Positions 15,201-19,229 of a stretch of 19,229 nucleotides of DNA are shown piece after piece. The position numbers were made by a program, and so were the translations under genes. The notes beneath the pieces are model-generated. The model saw only the letters and a list, made by a program, of their open reading frames with translations. It was not told where the DNA came from and did no database searches. This DNA is from an uncultured Collinsella sp. (GTDB lineage Bacteria > Actinomycetota > Coriobacteriia > Coriobacteriales > Coriobacteriaceae): NCBI GenBank assembly GCA_902494935.1, contig CABUVH010000019.1, forward strand, positions 1 to 19,229, written 5' to 3'. Each line of letters starts with the position of its first letter. Positions within the stretch are counted from its first letter, which is position 1.

Positions 15201-16698
15201 CGAGAACGGCGGGGGCTTTGGACGAAAATGCCTCGGTCGCGATATCCTCAACGGCTATTCCGAGGTTTTTGGCAAAACCCTCGAGGAACGAGCCGCAGCC
15301 CGCAGAGCACGCCTCGTTGACGACGATATCGGTCAGCACGCCGTGGTTGAGCCAGATGGCCTTCATATCCTGTCCGCCGATGTCGAGCACGAAGGTCGCA
15401 TCGGGAACGCATACGCACGCGGCGCGGGCGTGCGCGACCGTCTCGACCGTATGGTAGTCGGCGTGGAACGCGCGCGCGAAAAGCTCCTCGCCGTATCCCG
15501 TGGTGCCCACGGCATCGATCGCAAGCGTGACTCCCGCTGTCTCCCAGCGGTTCTTCAAGCTGACAAGACCCTGTTGGGCGACGTCGAGCGGTCTGCCGTT
15601 ATTAGACGCGTAGAACGAATCGACAAGCTCACCCGCCTCATCGACCAGGGCGAACTTGGTCGTCGTGCTCCCCGAATCGATACCGAGCGCCACACGCACC
15701 GTCTCTCCGGGCGCATACGCATCCGGACCCTTTGCCGGCATCTCTTTGCCATGGCGTGCCGTAAAATCCGCCTGCTCGGCAGGTGTGGCAAAAAAGGGCT
15801 GGGCAAGACGTCCCTCCCCGCTTGCGGGCGCGACCGTCTCGAGCTTATCCAGCCGGACAAAAGCGTCGGGAAGGTCGATCGGTTGGGACGATGCGAACAT
15901 GTCGGTCAGCGACAGGGCGGCACCGCGCGCGACCATGATCTGCGGATCGCGCGGGACGATAACCTGATCGTCCGATAGATTCAGTTGCTCCCGGAACACG
16001 CGGACCAGTGTGGGGTTGTAGGCGAGCGTACCGCCCTCGAAGATTACCGGCGGCTCGATGTCGATACCCTGGGCCAGACCGCCGATCGTTTGGCGGGCGA
16101 CCGCGTGAAGCGCCGAAAGCGCCAGGTCGGTGGTAGGAATGCCCTCGTTGAGCAGCGGCTGGATATCGGTCTTTGCGTACACGCCGCAGCGGCCCGAGAC
16201 CTCGTGGACGGTCGTTCCCCGGCTTGCGAGCTGCTCGAACTCGCCCGATTCGGTGCCGACCCCCATGAGCTTTGCCATCTCGTCGATAAATGCACCGGTA
16301 CCGCCTGCGCACGAGCCGTTCATGCGCATGTCGGCAACCTCGATGTCTCCCTTATCGTTGGTGCGGAAGAAGATCATCTTGGCGTCTTGGCCGCCCAGCT
16401 CGATGGCGCAGCGCGTCTGCGGATAGAACCTGCTGATCGCGAGCGCGTTGGCGACCACCTCCTGAACGTACGAGGCGCCCAGCGCGGTCGCGATATCGCG
16501 CGCACCCGAGCCGGTCACCGCAACGCGCAGCGACTCATGGGGAAAGCGCTCGGCGAGCTCGCCGAGCATGGCGCGCACGCTCGCTGTCTGACACGCCCCG
16601 TGGCGGCGATATCCCCACCACGCCTCGGTCATATCCTCGTGCATCGCGTAAACTTTGGTCGTCGTCGACCCTACGTCCAGTCCTACTAGCAACGCCAT
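12259..16698 (-). CDS. Giant fused acyl-CoA dehydratase activase (two BcrAD/BadFG ATPase modules, DUF2229, HgdB-like)
   Basis: A 1479-residue cytoplasmic protein. Module 1 (1-265) is an ASKHA ATPase with GLDVGSTTTKVY (6-17), ELGGQDAKM (100-108), and cysteines C130 (NGSCAGGTG) and C171 (SGRCGVYAK). Module 2 (335-600) repeats this: GIDSGSTTTKFA, DIGGQDMKA, C464 and C503. In HgdC, two such cysteines from each of two subunits hold one [4Fe-4S]; here both pairs are in one chain. Residues 627-653 form a CxxCxxxC...C knuckle. DUF2229 (about 720-940) and a HgdB-like part follow, with cysteines at 773, 988, 1083, 1120, 1155 and 1418. The family is thought to use ATP to push low-potential electrons to an Fe-S acceptor; the real substrate is unknown. 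Double-cubane cluster proteins are the nearest parallel. An ACGGAG ribosome site precedes the ATG, and tetR overlaps the 3' end. Confidence 0.88.
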   Translation of the reverse strand: MALLVGLDVGSTTTKVYAMHEDMTEAWWGYRRHGACQTASVRAMLGELAERFPHESLRVAVTGSGARDIATALGASYVQEVVANALAISRFYPQTRCAIELGGQDAKMIFFRTNDKGDIEVADMRMNGSCAGGTGAFIDEMAKLMGVGTESGEFEQLASRGTTVHEVSGRCGVYAKTDIQPLLNEGIPTTDLALSALHAVARQTIGGLAQGIDIEPPVIFEGGTLAYNPTLVRVFREQLNLSDDQVIVPRDPQIMVARGAALSLTDMFASSQPIDLPDAFVRLDKLETVAPASGEGRLAQPFFATPAEQADFTARHGKEMPAKGPDAYAPGETVRVALGIDSGSTTTKFALVDEAGELVDSFYASNNGRPLDVAQQGLVSLKNRWETAGVTLAIDAVGTTGYGEELFARAFHADYHTVETVAHARAACVCVPDATFVLDIGGQDMKAIWLNHGVLTDIVVNEACSAGCGSFLEGFAKNLGIAVEDIATEAFSSKAPAVLGSRCTVFMNSSVVSEQRRGKGPGDIMAGLCRSIIENVFTKVIRVSNLNRLGDKVVVQGGTFRNDAVLRAFEQYLGKPVTRAPHPGLMGAIGIALLAREECCKGDAGTSFIGLDAVERFEHREFGGVTCRRCNNRCQRAVVAFGDGSLYVTGNRCPRGGAISWDELVREVPAAEELRPQGACEAQAPGTGRDRTAAAPNLFVDREKLLFEPYPTVPVCGGRDVTIGIPRVLEFWDTMPFWSTFFSTLGFKVRVSGRSTKAMYERGLAHVTSDTVCFPAKLVHGHIRNLVDAGVDRIFMPIITTVPTENTASTSEWMCAVVKGYPYVMRNSDNPEERFGVPFDTPLFHWYDEGDRNRQLKAWCKETFDIDADLVAKATEQADRAQQTFENQLQLRGRQVLENVREDGGYAVVIASRPYHNDPLVNHGLPKLFSERGIPVLTPDAVPGVCNVDLSNSRIDIVNNYHARMLSCAVIVASTPELELVQMGSFGCGHDAYLTDEIARMMGEMGSKVPMMIKLDESDVAGPMGIRVRSFIESVNRRRAEERAEGARVHAVHPLDDPYKVKYTKRDRHDKIALVPNTSHAFCRLMTAAMRNQGVRAEALDIGREDAIRLGKRYVHNDICFPAQIVIGEALAALESGKYDPHDVAVVTGKYIGDCRLTHYMPLLRRALDDAGYDYVPVLTNDDVDAHNAHPGFKLGLGPSIQIAYGLPMIDALEAMLRRIRPYELEKGAADAAFDRALDEVIEGMERSGLRGQATGFKRALAIMDAVPYDRSNPHPTVLIVGEYLLNFHLGANHEIERYLEDNGLEVIEARMTDVIRKTYFYKHAQSREFHVDLSLPEKAWYATADNLFELAHDRCDRLGAASPLYEPPTRMPELVRASDKILHHTFDAGEGVLIPAEILEHAKRGCRNFVILQPFGCLPNHVVGRGLIHALKEQYPTAQFLPLDYDPDVSFANVENRLQMLIMNAKAQRCGEAHGETA

Positions 16699-16747
16699 AA
16701 TGCTCCGTCTCTCGCATTTTTCCTGCTAGAGATATACCACTCTACGT

Positions 16748-16768
16748 AATACAACAGACTGTTGTATT
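16748..16768. promoter_or_regulatory. 21-bp perfect palindrome, probable TetR operator of the activase-tetR operon
   Basis: AATACAACAG-A-CTGTTGTATT is a perfect palindrome with ten-base arms, 49 bases before the activase start. Its symmetry and length are typical of TetR-family operators. A weak -10 candidate TATATC (minus strand, about 16736-16731) lies just downstream, so a bound repressor would cover the promoter. The pairing with the TetR at 11586-12275 is inferred from operon membership. Confidence 0.7.
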
Positions 16769-16780
16769 TAAACTCCGTAT

Positions 16781-16813
16781 AAAAAGCGGCTGCCGAAACG
16801 CTTCAGCAGCCGC
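16781..16813 (-). terminator. Rho-independent terminator after the DUF2798 gene
   Basis: GCGGCTGC (16786-16793) pairs with GCAGCCGC (16806-16813), with an extra inner GAA/TTC stem. On the minus strand the hairpin is followed by TTTTTATACGG. It separates the DUF2798 transcript from the activase promoter. Confidence 0.8.
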
Positions 16814-16979
16814 CGAATGCACCAACAGATTGTTCTGCGCGCTAGCACGTCGGGCAACGGAGCAGCACGGGCCCTCCGGTCATGCGCACCGCTCACGCCC
16901 GCGATGTCGCCGAGAGAACTATCCACGCTTAGGGCTCCAACCAAGCAAGTCGCCCGCGCTCAGCAGATCCCTAAGCGAG
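16814..16979. other. Non-coding 3' region of the DUF2798 gene
   Basis: No convincing gene is seen. CGCTTAGGG (16926-16934) and CCCTAAGCG (16969-16977) are perfect 9-bp inverted repeats enclosing 34 bases, directly after the stop codon of the DUF2798 gene; there is no U tract. The degenerate operator-like site at 16823-16834 is the only other recognisable element. Confidence 0.5.
16823..16834. promoter_or_regulatory. Degenerate second operator-like site
   Basis: CAACAGATTGTT matches 11 of 12 bases of the core of the perfect palindrome (CAACAGACTGTT, 16752-16763), 71 bases further upstream and beyond the terminator. The flanks do not continue the symmetry. Confidence 0.35.
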
Positions 16980-17528
16980 CTACTCGCACTCAGGAGCCAT
17001 AGCCTGCTCCAAGAGCTCGGCATGCTCCTCCTCGAAAACCGTCCCCACAGGGAAGGCGCGACGGAAGACGAAGTGGGAAATCGGACCGGCTACCAAAAGG
17101 TTCCACGGCAGCGCCATCACAAAATTATGCGGGATGTTGATCATCCAGATCGCGGGCACGGAATACAGGTTCGCAAGGATGCCGCCGGGCATGTGCGTCA
17201 GACCCTCGCAGGCACCGTACAGCGACATGATGATGACCATGGGAACGACCATGCAGGAGCTGACGGCGAGCGTCATGGCGAGCGGCGAGCTCTTGCCCGG
17301 AGTGACCAAGTACTTAAAGGCGAAACCCTTGGCGAGCGGGCTGGCGACGAACCAGTCGCAGCACATGGCAAAAATGTAGGCAACGGGGAAGCCGAGCCAC
17401 GCAGCGGCAACGACCTCGCCGTTGATGGCCCCGTGCTGCAGGGCAACGTTGTAGATGCTCATCCAGAGCACCATGCAAAAGCACATGATAAAGGTGAACA
17501 GCAGGCTCTCTCGTTTGTTGATAGGCAT
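16980..17528 (-). CDS. DUF2798 small integral membrane protein
   Basis: A 182-residue membrane protein of unknown function. Four hydrophobic helices are seen at about 7-30, 38-62, 84-108 and 126-152, arranged as two tandem two-helix DUF2798 units: each begins with a hydrophobic run ending in MSIYN or MSLYG and continues to a second helix. The N-terminus MPINKRESLLFTFIMCF resembles other members. This ATG has AAGGA 11 bases upstream; an in-frame ATG nine bases earlier sits only two bases from the same AAGGA, so it is less likely. The C-terminal tail (EEEHAELLEQAMAPECE) is acidic and probably cytoplasmic. A terminator-like hairpin lies 49 bases before the start and a strong terminator follows, so it appears to be transcribed alone. 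No function can be assigned. Confidence 0.82.
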   Translation of the reverse strand: MPINKRESLLFTFIMCFCMVLWMSIYNVALQHGAINGEVVAAAWLGFPVAYIFAMCCDWFVASPLAKGFAFKYLVTPGKSSPLAMTLAVSSCMVVPMVIIMSLYGACEGLTHMPGGILANLYSVPAIWMINIPHNFVMALPWNLLVAGPISHFVFRRAFPVGTVFEEEHAELLEQAMAPECE

Positions 17529-17570
17529 AAAGGGCATTGTCCTTTCTGTGTTACGCCGCGGCACCACGCA

Positions 17571-17623
17571 ACAAAAACGGGCGGGCAAGATGGAGCTGTT
17601 GGGACTTCATCTCGCCCGCCCGT
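17571..17623 (-). terminator. Strong Rho-independent terminator upstream of the DUF2798 gene
   Basis: ACGGGCGGGC (17577-17586) and GCCCGCCCGT (17614-17623) pair perfectly over 10 bp, extended by AGATG/CATCT after one mismatch. On the minus strand TTTTTGTTG follows. It would stop transcripts from the thrE side only about 43 bases before the DUF2798 start codon. Confidence 0.8.
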
Positions 17624-17734
17624 GGTACGTGCGTCTGCGACTACTTATGTGGTGGAACTACCCTAACACGAACGGCGCGCGCTTCGTAAGCGTTGAGTTT
17701 ATGGAGATGCAGGGCACCAATAATCCCCCCCCCG
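17624..17734 (-). other. Gene-free stretch between repeat doublet and terminator
   Basis: Part of the 319-base gap between thrE and the DUF2798 gene. It holds a nine-C tract (17725-17733), a small CGCTT-ACG-AAGCG hairpin on the minus strand (about 17683-17695) and a poor promoter-like pair (TTCGTG, 17 bases, CATAAG). No gene is visible. If the promoter is here, the downstream terminator lies inside the DUF2798 leader. Confidence 0.35.
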
Positions 17735-17819
17735 ACCCCATAAGTTGCGGTGGAATACGGACTGTTTTGACCCTTTAAGCAGCAATTCAGTCCCTATTTC
17801 ACCGCAACTCATTGGGGGT
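17735..17819. repeat. REP/MITE-like palindromic element
   Basis: 17743-17764 and 17788-17809 are 22-bp inverted repeats with two mismatches around a 23-base centre. Outside them ACCCCAT and ATTGGGGGT extend the symmetry with bulges. It has no coding potential and looks like a mobile short palindrome or a structured transcript end. It abuts a second, different palindrome. Confidence 0.6.
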
Positions 17820-17848
17820 GCAAAGTAACCTGTCCCCTTTGCACCAAT
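17811..17848. repeat. Second palindrome at the thrE stop codon
   Basis: GGTGCAAAG (17817-17825) and CTTTGCACC (17837-17845) pair perfectly around an 11-base loop; ATTGG and AAT outside extend the stem. It ends at the first base of the thrE stop codon. The form, with a loop containing AACCTGTCCC, recalls REP elements mobilised by RAYT-type transposases; this is from memory. Confidence 0.55.
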
Positions 17849-19206
17849 TAGCTGGTGTGGCGCCAGCGAGGGTCGGTGAGTGTACGTGCCACACCCAGAC
17901 CAACGGGCAAAAACGCCACGATGAGCACTGCACGCACAAACCAACCGAGCATATTGACTGTGTCGAAGGTGCACATGTAATACATCGAGCGATACAGATA
18001 CAAACCCGGCACCATAATGACAATCGAAGGCACCGTGAGAGCGATACGCGGGTAGGTGAGCTTGACTTCGGCCAAGCTTGCCAGCAGACCCGATACCAGC
18101 GCGCCGATAAACGCTGCTGCCTCGGGAGGCATTCCCGTGCTGAGGCCCAGGAAGGGAATCATCGTCGGCGCATCGACGAGCGTAAGGCGCAGGGTATTGG
18201 AAACGGCGCCGATCAACCCAGCTGCCGCGGCCATCTTTACCGGGCTGTTGAACATCACCGAGAAGCCGAATACGCCAACGAAGCTCATCACCACGCGCAG
18301 GAGCGTAAGGGCAAGCGGCGAAAGGCCGAGCGGGGCAAAATCATCCGGTGCCAGCCCCACACACTCGGCAACCATCCAGCCCACAAGGGTCGCCATCACA
18401 ATAATCGACACGGCATACGAAAGACGCTCAATGCCGCTTCGCATATCGAGCTTAGCGATGTCGAGGCCTGCCGTAATGAGGGGAAAGCCGGGAATCACGA
18501 AGAGCATGGCGCCGATATAGCCTTCTTGGTGCGACATTGCCCCCGGTACGACCTGGCCAAGGCCGAGCAATGCCAGCAGATACGAAACGCAAGCGAGCGC
18601 AACGCCCGTCGTCAGCGCGCTAAACTGGCCAAGACCCTGCTTGAGAATATGGGAGCGAGCAAAGTTACCGACACCAGCGCCTACGAATGCGCAGGCCATC
18701 TCGATAGGGCCGCCGCCGAGCAAAAAGACGAAGGCGCCGCAAGCACAGGCTGCCGCAAGGCCCTGTTGCCAGGGAGAGTAATCGGGTTTTGAGCTCTCAA
18801 CGGTCCTGAGCATCTCGTGGTACTCGTGTACCGTGAAGCGACGACCATAGGTCTCGATTTCCTTGAGGAAACTCTCCATCATCCAAATGCGATGGGTATT
18901 GACTCCCGTTGTGGGCAGGCTGACAACCTCGTTAAAGCAGTGGCCATCTTCGATGCAAGTACACTCAAACGACAGAAGGCTCAGGTCGACGTGAATCGTG
19001 ACGCCGAGTACGGCAGCAACACGATTCATGGTATCGCGCACGCGCCAGGCACCTGTTCCGCTTGCCAGCATAAGCATGCCGGTGCGGCAGATGATGGATG
19101 ACTTATCGGTGAGCGGCGCATCGACGGCAAGCTCATCGCCTGCCGTCACGATCTGGTGCCAGTCAGTTTTCATATGGAGCGCGCCGGCACGAACGCCGTG
19201 GTGCAT
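17848..19206 (-). CDS. Threonine/serine exporter, fused ThrE (DUF1212 plus ThrE_2)
   Basis: A 452-residue membrane protein. Residues 1-145 form the soluble N-terminal region with the DUF1212 signature IICRTGMLMLASGTGAWRVRDTMNRVAAVLGV (at 38-69), which in ThrE resembles a hydrolase-like domain. About ten hydrophobic helices follow: five complete the ThrE domain (PF06738) and the rest, from about residue 310, match the ThrE_2 partner (PF12821). Many bacteria encode these as two genes; here they are fused, as in the Corynebacterium exporter. The protein is expected to export threonine and serine using the proton gradient. The start at MHHGVRAG has only a modest GAGAG site; MKTDWHQ at residue 12 is an alternative. 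A repeat doublet begins at the stop codon. Confidence 0.88.
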   Translation of the reverse strand: MHHGVRAGALHMKTDWHQIVTAGDELAVDAPLTDKSSIICRTGMLMLASGTGAWRVRDTMNRVAAVLGVTIHVDLSLLSFECTCIEDGHCFNEVVSLPTTGVNTHRIWMMESFLKEIETYGRRFTVHEYHEMLRTVESSKPDYSPWQQGLAAACACGAFVFLLGGGPIEMACAFVGAGVGNFARSHILKQGLGQFSALTTGVALACVSYLLALLGLGQVVPGAMSHQEGYIGAMLFVIPGFPLITAGLDIAKLDMRSGIERLSYAVSIIVMATLVGWMVAECVGLAPDDFAPLGLSPLALTLLRVVMSFVGVFGFSVMFNSPVKMAAAAGLIGAVSNTLRLTLVDAPTMIPFLGLSTGMPPEAAAFIGALVSGLLASLAEVKLTYPRIALTVPSIVIMVPGLYLYRSMYYMCTFDTVNMLGWFVRAVLIVAFLPVGLGVARTLTDPRWRHTS

Positions 19207-19229
19207 GGGGGCTCTCGAAAGCAGCGAGT

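Noticed and set aside
16814..16979. Possible tRNA or small RNA fragment
   Set aside because: No cloverleaf, T-loop or CCA end could be built; only a long-loop inverted repeat is present.
16817..17002. Small plus-strand frame in the activase-DUF2798 gap
   Set aside because: Arg/Ala-rich translation typical of non-coding GC-rich DNA, no ribosome site, and it overlaps hairpins and the DUF2798 end.

Overview
The window reads as a chromosomal segment of a GC-rich anaerobic actinobacterium, most likely a gut Coriobacteriia such as Collinsella. This rests on the GC-rich codon use, actinobacterial-type ClpC and DisA, a very large fused acyl-CoA dehydratase activase and a fused ThrE. The genus is inferred from general familiarity, not from a search. 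Almost all genes lie on the minus strand; only mntP and hipBA are on the plus strand. No tRNA, rRNA, CRISPR array or transposase gene was seen.

Reading along the minus strand from the right end: a threonine/serine exporter (17848-19206) is followed directly by a doublet of palindromic repeats and a strong terminator. Next comes a small DUF2798 membrane protein (16980-17528) with its own terminator. A 21-bp perfect palindrome, probably a TetR operator, precedes a 1479-residue protein that joins two activase ATPase modules, a cysteine knuckle, a DUF2229 region and a HgdB-like part (12259-16698). A TetR regulator overlaps its 3' end (11586-12275). clpC follows (8751-11393), then the dipeptidase pepD (7079-8536).

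Between pepD and disA sits a plus-strand insert of mntP (manganese efflux) and a hipBA toxin-antitoxin operon whose promoter carries repeated operator sites. To its left the minus-strand operon disA-ispD-ispF-cysS has overlapping or nearly touching genes. It ends in a large palindromic element and a terminator, after which the first third of an rlmB-type rRNA methyltransferase runs off the left edge.

Together clpC, disA, ispD, ispF, cysS and rlmB keep the order of the classic Bacillus clpC-radA-disA-ispD-ispF-cysS-rlmB cluster. Here radA is absent and pepD/hipBA/mntP occupy its place. The operon links c-di-AMP signalling and DNA integrity (DisA), isoprenoid precursor synthesis (IspD, IspF) and translation (CysS, RlmB).

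The least understood part is the TetR-controlled activase fusion: it appears to be a self-contained ATP-driven electron-transfer machine on one chain, with no dehydratase genes beside it in this window.
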